Below, one piece after another: positions 7,114 to 13,415 of a stretch of 15,218 bases of DNA (positions within the stretch are counted from its first letter, which is position 1; the number at the start of each line of letters is the position of its first letter). This DNA comes from Dehalococcoidia bacterium (lineage in GTDB: Bacteria; Chloroflexota; Dehalococcoidia; Lucifugimonadales; JAGWBF01). A program made the position numbers and the translations under genes. The notes beneath the pieces were generated by a model that saw only the letters and a list, made by a program, of their open reading frames with translations, searched no databases and was not told the DNA's origin. The stretch covers positions 6,713-21,930 of the forward strand of contig JAGWBF010000029.1 of assembly GCA_021296025.1 (NCBI GenBank). The letters are read 5' to 3'.

Positions 7114-8286
7114 TTAGTCCGCGGTGGCCTTCTCCGCCGGGATGTCCTCCACCTTGCCGTTTCGGAACATGAATTGGTCCACCAAGCCGGTAACCGTAGT
7201 CCTGAAGCCGCCGTACTCCAGCTCGGTGTAGGGCAGCATGGCAGCGCCCGACCAGCCCTGGCTGCGCATCTCCATTCCCTTTTCCTGGGCCCTGGTCCTC
7301 ACTACATCCCAGGCAGGGTTGTCGAAGAAATCTACGAAGGAGTCGGAGAAGTGGCCCTCAGAATCTACCGAGAAGCCGGTGCAGGACACCAGGGGCAGGC
7401 AATAAATGCCGGTAACCGCCGTATTGATGGGCACGGGCATCAGAGGCATCACGTGGGAGCCTCGAGCATCACCACCCACGTAGTGGGCCTTGGCAAAGGG
7501 TGAGGTCAGCTCCTCGGGCGCCGGGAAGATGCCCTGGTTGCGCACGAGAGCTACGGGGTCATCCTTGCCCGTGTAGGTGCCGGCAATGCTGTGGAGGCGC
7601 TGGGCCGAAATTGCCGCAGCCTGTTGGCCGTGAGTGCGGGAATAGATGCGGTCGATGCCGAAGCGCTCGTTGTCCCTCAGGAGGGCAGCGATGCGGTAAT
7701 AGTCTTCTGGAGCATTGAGCTCGATGATGCTGTCCCCGTCGGTGTTGTCCATGTCAATGATGTGGAAGGTGAAGCCCTGGACCATGTTGGGCAACATCAG
7801 CCCACCGCAGTACATCGGGTCGGCGAATCCCAGGAAGATAGGTAGGTTGTAAGCGCCAGGGCCGCACTTGTCGGCGGCCAGCATCATGAAGGACTCGGCG
7901 GGCCGTACCCGGTTGCCCTTGCCTGGCTCATGGTCGAATTCCACCTCTGCGACGGCGGGGCCAGCGCCCCGGATGTTGCCCGAAGGGGCGTCCACCAGCA
8001 GGTCCTGCCCCGCTCCGTAAAGGCCGAAGCTGGAGGCAATTTCAGTTGCCTTGATGAATGCGTTCCAGGCGAACTGGTGAATGCCTGTATCATCAGGTCC
8101 CCTGGTGTGTGACATTAGTATGGCAATGTCGTCACCGGTGTGGGAGACCCACCCATCTATTATCAGACCCGACTTGATGGCCGTTTCCGTATCTTGGCGG
8201 ACGGCATCCATCATCTTGTCGTTTGGCTTGGTATGGCCGCCCACAGAACCCACATCTGCCTTGAGGATTGACAAAGTTAGCTTCAT
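7114..8286 (-). CDS. Fructose-1,6-bisphosphate aldolase/phosphatase, bifunctional (archaeal type)
   Basis: This enzyme joins dihydroxyacetone phosphate and glyceraldehyde 3-phosphate to fructose 1,6-bisphosphate and then dephosphorylates it to fructose 6-phosphate, an effectively one-way gluconeogenic step. The N-terminus KADVGSVGGH gives Asp11 and His18, and Asp52-Asp53 follow in HTGDD; these are the Mg2+ ligands, at the same numbers as in the archaeal enzymes. Tyr238 and Lys241 in YTGKDDP correspond to the aldolase Tyr229 and Schiff-base Lys232 of the Thermoproteus enzyme. The 390 residues fit the family. The ATG at 8286 is chosen because AAGGAG lies five bases upstream; a GTG at 8292 overlaps that site. 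A promoter and a hairpin lie upstream, so it is probably transcribed on its own. Confidence 0.95.
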   Translation of the reverse strand: MKLTLSILKADVGSVGGHTKPNDKMMDAVRQDTETAIKSGLIIDGWVSHTGDDIAILMSHTRGPDDTGIHQFAWNAFIKATEIASSFGLYGAGQDLLVDAPSGNIRGAGPAVAEVEFDHEPGKGNRVRPAESFMMLAADKCGPGAYNLPIFLGFADPMYCGGLMLPNMVQGFTFHIIDMDNTDGDSIIELNAPEDYYRIAALLRDNERFGIDRIYSRTHGQQAAAISAQRLHSIAGTYTGKDDPVALVRNQGIFPAPEELTSPFAKAHYVGGDARGSHVMPLMPVPINTAVTGIYCLPLVSCTGFSVDSEGHFSDSFVDFFDNPAWDVVRTRAQEKGMEMRSQGWSGAAMLPYTELEYGGFRTTVTGLVDQFMFRNGKVEDIPAEKATAD

Positions 8287-8358
8287 GGCCACTCCTTAGA
8301 TTTGGTGGTACTCTGCCAAGATACTCTGCGGTCGTCGCGCTGGAGACAATGACGTTTC

Positions 8359-8380
8359 CCGGGTGCAAGGGCTGCACCGG
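8359..8380 (-). promoter_or_regulatory. Strong leader hairpin upstream of the FBP aldolase/phosphatase gene
   Basis: A six-base perfect stem GGTGCA/TGCACC (8362-8367 with 8373-8378) closes a five-base loop and extends by two more G-C pairs across one bulged base (8359-8360 with 8379-8380). It lies about 75 bases before the start codon, inside the leader predicted from the upstream promoter. No T-run follows on either strand, so it is not an obvious terminator for the mutase gene. Confidence 0.35.
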
Positions 8381-8422
8381 CGTTGTAAGGGGATATCAAT
8401 GAGGGAAGGTCAACACAGGGCC

Positions 8423-8452
8423 AGTGTAGCAGAGGCCCAGAAAGCGTGTCAA
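8423..8452 (-). promoter_or_regulatory. Promoter for the FBP aldolase/phosphatase gene
   Basis: The minus strand shows a perfect -35 TTGACA (8452-8447), an 18-base spacer and -10 TACACT (8428-8423), preceded by TGC to give the extended form TGCTACACT. Transcription would start near 8416 and leave a leader of about 130 bases. It lies in the 201-bp gap after the mutase stop. Confidence 0.55.
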
Positions 8453-8487
8453 CGAAAGGGTCGTGTGTTCCGTAGGCGGCCGGCCTG

Positions 8488-10185
8488 CTAATACCCCCAA
8501 GTGGGCTGGTACTCGCCGAAGACTTCCCGGAGCACATCCATCATCTCACCCAGGGTGGCGTAAGCCTTGACCGCCTCGATCAGAGGGAGCATGAGATTCT
8601 CGCTGCCCCGGGCCGCTTGGCTCAGCTCCTCCAACTTGGAGCGGACCAGCCTTCCGTCCCGCCTCCGCCGGACATCGTTCAGGCGCTCCAGGTGAAGGGC
8701 CTCCCCTTCTTCATCCATCCTGAGCAGGGGTATCTCAGGGGCCTCGCCAGTAACGTACTTGTTCACGCCGACGGTGACCCGCTCGCCCCGGTCAACCTCC
8801 TGCTGGTACCTGTAGGCGGCGACTGCGATCTCCTGTTGGAAGTAGCCCATCTCTATGGATGGCAGCACACCCCCAAGCTGGTCGATGCGTTTGAAGTAGT
8901 CGTATGCCTCGCCCTCGACCTGCCGGGTGAGGGACTCAAGGTAGTAGCTGCCTCCCAGGGGGTCCACGGTGTTGGCGACTCCGCTCTCGTGGGCAATTAT
9001 CTGCTGGGTGCGGAGGGCCAGAAGCGCCGCCTCCTGGGAGGGCAGGGCCCATGCTTCGTCCATGGAATTCGTGTGCAGGGACTGGGCTCCCCCCAGCACC
9101 GCGGCCAGCGCTTGGATGCCGACCCGGATTGCGTTGTTCTCTGGCTGCTGGGCAGTCAGCGTCCAGCCCGCTGTTTGGGCGTGGGTGCGCATCCACCATG
9201 AGCGGGGGTCCTTGGCGTGGAAAGTGTCCCTCATCTCCTGGGCCCATATCTTGCGGGCAGCGCGCAGCTTGGCTATCTCCTCGAAGAAGTAATTGTCGAT
9301 GTTGAAGAAGAAGCTGAGACGGGGTGCAAACTCATCGATGTCCAAGCCCCGGGCCAAGCCCCAGCGAACATACTCCCTGCCGTCTTCCAGGGTGAAGGCC
9401 AGCTCCTGCACGGCGGTCGAGCCGGCTTCCCTTATGTGGTAGCCGCTGATGCTGATAGGGTTCCACCGGGGCATGTGCCTGGAGGCAAACTCGATAGTAT
9501 CCACCACCAAACGCATGGAGGGCTCGGGAGGGAATATGTACTCGTTCTGGGCGATGTACTCTTTCAGGATATCGTTCTGCAGGGTGCCTCCCATGGTGTC
9601 TATGGACAGGCCCTTCTTTTCGGCCACCGCGATGTACATAGCCCATACTATGGCGGCGGGGCTGTTTATGGTCATGGAGGTGGTAATCCCCTGCAAGGGG
9701 ATGTCATCGAAGAGGACCTCCATGTCCGCCAGGGAGGAGACGGCTACACCGCACTTGCCGAACTCACCAGCTGCCTGGGGGGCGTCGGTGTCGTAGCCGT
9801 ATAGGGTGGGCATGTCGAAAGCTACGCTTAGGCCTGTCTGGCCGTTCTCCAGGAGGTACTTGAACCGCTGGTTGGTCTCCTCGGCGGTGCCGTAGCCCGC
9901 GAACATGCGCATGGTCCAGAGGCGTCCCCGGTAGCCGGTGGGATGGACTCCCCGCAGAAAAGGGAACTCGCCGGGGTAACCGATGTCGTCGGGATAGCTT
10001 GCGTCCTCCAGGTCCAAGGGCGAGTAGGAAGCCCCGACGGGAATCTGGGAGGGTGTCTTGAACTCAGCCTTGGTCTGGGGGGCACTGGCCGCGCTGCTCG
10101 CCCATGCGGCTCCTGCTTCCCTCAGGGTTTCCTCGTTGTTTCGCTCTGTCACGGCCTCACCTCGATCAGGCTTCCCTGGTGCCAT
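8488..10185 (-). CDS. B12-dependent acyl-CoA mutase large subunit, isobutyryl-CoA mutase-like (methylmalonyl-CoA mutase family)
   Basis: The 565 residues form the substrate-binding TIM barrel of the methylmalonyl-CoA mutase family. There is no C-terminal B12-binding domain (no DxHxxG), so a separate small subunit is needed; none lies in this window. Family motifs are RGRLWTMR (86-93), GQTGLSVAFDMPT (115-127), TLQNDILKEY (201-210), ISGYHIREAG (246-255, His250 equals His244 of Propionibacterium mutase) and QSLHTNSMDEA. Phe95 and Gln213 stand where methylmalonyl-CoA mutase has Tyr89 and Arg207. Isobutyryl-CoA mutase has Phe and Gln there, so butyryl/isobutyryl-CoA is the likelier substrate (inference). 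A standard annotation would read methylmalonyl-CoA mutase. A GTG at 10152, with GAGG seven bases upstream, may be the true start; residues here are counted from the ATG. Confidence 0.93.
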   Translation of the reverse strand: MAPGKPDRGEAVTERNNEETLREAGAAWASSAASAPQTKAEFKTPSQIPVGASYSPLDLEDASYPDDIGYPGEFPFLRGVHPTGYRGRLWTMRMFAGYGTAEETNQRFKYLLENGQTGLSVAFDMPTLYGYDTDAPQAAGEFGKCGVAVSSLADMEVLFDDIPLQGITTSMTINSPAAIVWAMYIAVAEKKGLSIDTMGGTLQNDILKEYIAQNEYIFPPEPSMRLVVDTIEFASRHMPRWNPISISGYHIREAGSTAVQELAFTLEDGREYVRWGLARGLDIDEFAPRLSFFFNIDNYFFEEIAKLRAARKIWAQEMRDTFHAKDPRSWWMRTHAQTAGWTLTAQQPENNAIRVGIQALAAVLGGAQSLHTNSMDEAWALPSQEAALLALRTQQIIAHESGVANTVDPLGGSYYLESLTRQVEGEAYDYFKRIDQLGGVLPSIEMGYFQQEIAVAAYRYQQEVDRGERVTVGVNKYVTGEAPEIPLLRMDEEGEALHLERLNDVRRRRDGRLVRSKLEELSQAARGSENLMLPLIEAVKAYATLGEMMDVLREVFGEYQPTWGY

Positions 10186-10207
10186 TGTCGGGAGCCTGCC
10201 TGCTCGC

Positions 10208-10237
10208 AGTCTAGCAACGAGCGTCGCTAACGGTCAA
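10208..10237 (-). promoter_or_regulatory. Promoter for the acyl-CoA mutase gene
   Basis: On the minus strand -35 TTGACC (10237-10232), an 18-base spacer and -10 TAGACT (10213-10208) are preceded by TGC, giving TGCTAGACT. Transcription would start near 10201, only about 16 bases before the ATG at 10185 but about 48 before the GTG at 10152. This suggests the mutase need not be read from the MFS operon upstream. Confidence 0.5.
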
Positions 10238-10260
10238 ACCTGTCCGGTCCCTGGCTTAAC

Positions 10261-11523
10261 TCAGGTCGAGGGCTTGCTTCTGCTCTTGCCGATGCTTGTC
10301 CCGGCAACCAGGACGAAGTTGACCGATGCTACCGCCACGATCATGCTGTCTATCCACAACGCCGAACGGAAGCCGAATAGGTCGGAGAGACCGCCAAATA
10401 GCAGCGCGCCGCCCAGGAAGCCGGCACCTCCTATGGTCCTGAACAAGCCCAGGGTGATGCCTTCGATGCCCGCAGGCGCTGCATCGGCCACATAAGCTGT
10501 TGGAGGAGGGCCTGCCAGTCCTTCACCCATTCCCAGGAAGACCGCCGATAGCAGGAGAAAATAGATGTTGTCTGCGTAGATGAATATCGCTATGCCAAGG
10601 ATGATGGAAGCGGCCGCCGGGAGGACCGTAAACACCCTCCCGAATCGGTCCGATATGAAGGCCGTCAGGGGGAGAAACATAAGCTGGGGAATATGGGTCA
10701 CCGTCAGGAACACACCTAGCTGTCCGGGGCCAAAGCCCTTTATGCTTCCAAGTAGGGGCATTATTGCGAAGCGCCCCCCCTGCCGGTTGGCGACGATGGC
10801 AAGGTTGAAAAGGCATGCTGAGACGAAACCCGGATGGCGCAGCAGAATGTTCAGTCCGTGCAGGGTACTCGTCCTGTGGGCAGCCGGGGCTGAATCCCCC
10901 GGGGTGCGGCCTCCTTTGGGGATAGACGACCTGGTTCCCGGCTGGGTCTCCGGCAGCCACAATTGGACCACCAGCACCCCCACGCCAACGGTCGCCGCCT
11001 GGGCATACAGGGGTGCCTTGATACCAAGCCATTCAGCCAGGTATCCCCCGATGAAGGGGCCTACTATGACCCCCATCACCACGCTCATCTCCTGCAGGCT
11101 CTGGTACCTCGCCCGGGTCGCCGGTGCTGATACATCCCGCAGGTAGATAGCTGCCCCGACCATGTACGCGCCTCCGCCAAGGCCCGCTATTCCACGGTAG
11201 ATCATCAGCTCATTCAGGCTCCCGGAAAAGGGCACCATGATGGAACCAATGGTTGCCAGACCCGTCCCTCCCACCAGGACTATGCGACGGCCATGGCGCT
11301 GGGCCAGGATGCCTGATGGTATGCCCATGGCAACCCGGCCAAACCCGAAGATGCCCACAGCGAGACCGACGAGAAAGGGGCTGTCGTTGAAGTCTTCTGC
11401 GAACAGGGGCAGCACTGGCGTGATGATGCCCTGGGACAGAAGGCTGAAGAATATGGCTACGCACAGCACCACCACTCCCCGGTGGGTGCGAGTGAAGTTG
11501 GGCAGCCGGTGGGATATCCGCAT
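10261..11523 (-). CDS. Major facilitator superfamily (DHA1-like) transporter
   Basis: A 420-residue integral membrane protein with about 12 hydrophobic segments, in two halves split by a hydrophilic loop at about 193-222 (ETQPGTRSSIPKGGRTPGD and beyond). Loop 2-3 has a motif A variant, GILAQRHGRR (71-80), where the usual Asp is Gln75; the matching loop of the second half keeps it (ISDRFGR). GVIVGPFIGG (151-160) resembles motif C of drug/proton antiporters. The family exports or imports small molecules with proton coupling; the substrate cannot be read from sequence. The ATG at 11523 has only a weak ribosome site (GAGGG about 14 bases upstream), and it starts 19 bp after the DUF951 stop, so translation may depend on the upstream genes pyrF and DUF951. 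Confidence 0.93.
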   Translation of the reverse strand: MRISHRLPNFTRTHRGVVVLCVAIFFSLLSQGIITPVLPLFAEDFNDSPFLVGLAVGIFGFGRVAMGIPSGILAQRHGRRIVLVGGTGLATIGSIMVPFSGSLNELMIYRGIAGLGGGAYMVGAAIYLRDVSAPATRARYQSLQEMSVVMGVIVGPFIGGYLAEWLGIKAPLYAQAATVGVGVLVVQLWLPETQPGTRSSIPKGGRTPGDSAPAAHRTSTLHGLNILLRHPGFVSACLFNLAIVANRQGGRFAIMPLLGSIKGFGPGQLGVFLTVTHIPQLMFLPLTAFISDRFGRVFTVLPAAASIILGIAIFIYADNIYFLLLSAVFLGMGEGLAGPPPTAYVADAAPAGIEGITLGLFRTIGGAGFLGGALLFGGLSDLFGFRSALWIDSMIVAVASVNFVLVAGTSIGKSRSKPST

Positions 11524-11542
11524 GCTACGCAGAAGCTTGCCC

Positions 11543-11728
11543 TCAGCGGGGCAGGACTTCCCTAACCCGGCGCTCCAGGTATGAGCGTTGCAGGAGCACC
11601 TGCCGGGCGCAGCCCTGGCAGCGAATGCCTATGTCTGCGCCCAGGCGCACCACCTGCCACATGCTGCTGCCGCAGGGGTGGCTCTTCTTCAGGCGCAGGA
11701 CATCGCCGATGCGCAGCTCTAGGACCAT
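11543..11728 (-). CDS. DUF951 family small zinc-finger-like protein
   Basis: This 61-residue protein matches the DUF951 pattern: an opening ELRIGDVLRLKKSHPCGS, then WQVVRLGADIGIRCQGC and a basic tail LLQRSYLERRVRE. Cys19 with Cys37 and Cys40 (CxxC), plus His17, could bind zinc. The family function is unknown; small size and basic charge hint at nucleic acid or ribosome association, which is inference. The ATG at 11728 lies inside pyrF, overlapping its last ten bases, with AGGAAGG six bases upstream, so translation is likely coupled to pyrF. A longer open frame extends upstream to 12136, but there it only shadows pyrF. Confidence 0.85.
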   Translation of the reverse strand: MVLELRIGDVLRLKKSHPCGSSMWQVVRLGADIGIRCQGCARQVLLQRSYLERRVREVLPR

Positions 11729-12555
11729 CCCTTGCCTTCCTGCTCCAGCACAGCGTTCATCTGCTCTCGCAGCACCAGGGCAGCCTGCCGTGCCGCTTGG
11801 GCGTAGTCCGAGCCCCCTGATGCATACAGCACACCCCTGGAGGAGCTTACGATGGCCATCCGCCCGTCGGAGTTGGCGCCGCAACGCACCGACTCTTCCA
11901 GGGCTCCCCCCTGGGCGCCGACGCCCGGAATCAGGAAGGGCATGTCGGGGCACCCATCCCTTACCTTCTTCATTTCCAGCGGGTAAGTAGCTCCTATGAC
12001 CAGTCCCACGTTGCCGTTCCCGTTCCAGCCCAGGGCCATTTCGGCCAGAAGCTCGAAGACGGGTCGTTGACCGTCCCTGGTTGCAACGGGCAGGTCTTGG
12101 ATGTCGCCAGCGCCATTGTTGGAGCTGCGGCACCACACAAACACCCCCTTGTCCTCGCGGTCAAAGAAGGGCTGGAGGGACTCCCGTCCACCCCAGGCGT
12201 TGGCAGTTATGGCATCGAATCCCCACACATCGAACATGGCCTTGGCATAACTTTCGGCAGAAGGTCCCAGCTCGCCCCGCTTTGCATCTCCGATGACAGG
12301 TACCCTGGCTGCAGTGCTGTGGATGTACTCGACGGTCCTCTTTAGGGCTTCCAACCCAGGGATGCCCTGGGCTTCGTAGAAGGAGAGGTTCGGCTTGTAG
12401 GCACAGACTAGGTCCGCGGTGGCGTCGATGATGGCGCGGTTGAACTCGAATAGATCGGACACAGGCATTTGCCGCGGGTCCGGGTCCAGACCAACGCAAA
12501 GGAGGCTCCGGTTATCTAGGCTAGCGGACTCCAGTTTCTCCATGAAGGATGCCAA
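11719..12555 (-). CDS. pyrF: Orotidine 5'-phosphate decarboxylase, type 2
   Basis: PyrF decarboxylates orotidine 5'-phosphate to UMP, the last step of pyrimidine synthesis. The 278-residue length and motifs LLCVGLDPDP, AYKPNLSFYE, GVFVWCRSSN, VIGATYP and PGVGAQGG place it in the type 2 group. I choose the TTG at 12555 because GGAGGT lies five bases upstream and gives the start ASFMEKLESAS; an ATG at 12543 is an alternative. The open frame runs on to 12699 but that part is unlike the family. The catalytic motif reads DAKRGEL (Asp90, Lys92, Glu95), where the last acid is normally Asp. The later ANAWGGRESLQPFF also departs from the usual NPY-G-DS-PF. Its end overlaps the DUF951 gene. Confidence 0.94.
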   Translation of the reverse strand: MASFMEKLESASLDNRSLLCVGLDPDPRQMPVSDLFEFNRAIIDATADLVCAYKPNLSFYEAQGIPGLEALKRTVEYIHSTAARVPVIGDAKRGELGPSAESYAKAMFDVWGFDAITANAWGGRESLQPFFDREDKGVFVWCRSSNNGAGDIQDLPVATRDGQRPVFELLAEMALGWNGNGNVGLVIGATYPLEMKKVRDGCPDMPFLIPGVGAQGGALEESVRCGANSDGRMAIVSSSRGVLYASGGSDYAQAARQAALVLREQMNAVLEQEGKGWS

Positions 12556-12579
12556 GGACCACCTCCGTGATTTCTGGCA

Positions 12580-12585
12580 ATTATA
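12580..12585 (-). promoter_or_regulatory. -10 element for pyrF
   Basis: The minus strand carries a perfect TATAAT 25 bases before the TTG start, followed by GGAGGT at 12566-12561. The expected start of transcription is near 12573, giving a very short leader. No good -35 is seen at 17-18 bases and the TGn extension is absent, so it differs from the other promoters here. Confidence 0.4.
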
Positions 12586-12623
12586 TCCGCCTCCCAGCCC
12601 GTAGGCTATGGCATCGTGACCGG

Positions 12624-12653
12624 TTGCCGTGCCTTTGCGCAGGTTGGTAGGAT
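12624..12653 (+). promoter_or_regulatory. Candidate promoter for sfsA
   Basis: TTGCCG (12624-12629), an 18-base spacer and TAGGAT (12648-12653) preceded by TGG form a plausible sigma-70 promoter in the 155-bp pyrF-sfsA divergent region. Each hexamer matches four of six consensus bases. The start codon is 58 bases downstream. Confidence 0.3.
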
Positions 12654-12710
12654 GGGCGCAACCCCGGCAGGCACCAACAGTGTTCCGCGCCGCCTCCAAG
12701 GAGCCCAGGT

Positions 12711-13400
12711 ATGGTCAAACTCGGCAGGCTTGTTGAAGCCCGGTTCATACACCGGCTGAACCGCTTTACGGCCTTAGTTGACATAAACGGGGCAGAATCC
12801 CTGGTGCACGTAGCCAACTCCGGGCGCATGCGGGAGCTCTTGGTGGAGGGACGGAGGGTTTACCTGGTGCCGGCCGGGGGAGAACACCGAAAGACCGCCT
12901 TCGATCTTGCTTTGGTAGACCTGGGGCATACCTTGGCGTCGGCGGATGCCAGGCTGCCCAACAAGCTGGTGCATGAGGCCCAGATCCAGGGTAGGCTGGA
13001 GTGCTTCGCCGGGTATGACGGTATCAGGCTGGAGGCGACCTACGGGGACAGCCGTCTGGATATGGCCCTGTCGGGCAGCAGCGGCACCTGCCTGGTGGAG
13101 GTAAAGTCGGTAACCCTGGTGGAAGGCGGCTCGGGCATCTTCCCCGATGCCCCTACGACTCGCGGGCGCAAGCATGTGCTGACCCTTGCCGACATGGTGA
13201 AGGCGGGCTACAGAGGCGCTGTGGTGTTCGTAGTGCAGAGGGAGGATGCCGACTCCGTGTCACCCAATGACGAGTCCGACCCCGATTTTGGCGCAGCCCT
13301 GCGGGGTGCAATAGAGATGGGGGTGGAAGCCTACGCCTTCCGGTGCTCGGTGAGTACTGATGAGGTGACGATCTCCAGCCAGATTCCGGTGGTGCTGTAG
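12711..13400 (+). CDS. sfsA: SfsA family DNA/RNA nuclease (sugar fermentation stimulation protein)
   Basis: The 229 residues match SfsA. Residues 7-60 form an OB-like N-terminal part with VHVANSGRM at 32-40. A restriction-endonuclease-like core follows, with Asp117, Glu130 and Lys132 (LDMAL then LVEVKS) as the PD-(D/E)xK acids and lysine, and the signature FPDAPTTRGRKH at 144-155. E. coli SfsA was first described as a maltose regulator; later work describes nuclease activity. The true role here is unknown. The ATG at 12711 has AAGGAG seven bases upstream. It is transcribed away from pyrF and converges on the cyclase gene, whose stop lies eight bases beyond its own. Confidence 0.94.
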   Translation: MVKLGRLVEARFIHRLNRFTALVDINGAESLVHVANSGRMRELLVEGRRVYLVPAGGEHRKTAFDLALVDLGHTLASADARLPNKLVHEAQIQGRLECFAGYDGIRLEATYGDSRLDMALSGSSGTCLVEVKSVTLVEGGSGIFPDAPTTRGRKHVLTLADMVKAGYRGAVVFVVQREDADSVSPNDESDPDFGAALRGAIEMGVEAYAFRCSVSTDEVTISSQIPVVL

Positions 13401-13415
13401 CCCCGTCTTTAGGGG
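13401..13415. terminator. Short hairpin between convergent sfsA and cyclase stops
   Basis: CCCC (13401-13404) and GGGG (13412-13415) pair around a seven-base loop that contains the cyclase stop codon. It sits exactly at the convergence of two genes. The stem is only four pairs and no T-run follows on either strand, so termination is a weak guess. Confidence 0.2.

Noticed and set aside
8287..8292. GTG start for the FBP aldolase/phosphatase
   Set aside because: It overlaps the AAGGAG ribosome site, and the metal ligands Asp11, His18 and Asp52-53 match reference numbering only from the ATG at 8286.
9217..9804. 195-codon plus-strand frame opposite the acyl-CoA mutase
   Set aside because: Antisense shadow of a clearly conserved gene; the translation resembles no family.
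11729..12136. Upstream extension of the DUF951 frame
   Set aside because: It overlaps pyrF out of frame; the DUF951 match begins exactly at the ATG at 11728.
12556..12699. N-terminal extension of pyrF to an ATG at 12699
   Set aside because: The extra 48 residues are unlike PyrF and would run through the TATAAT and GGAGGT elements, which fit the TTG start at 12555.
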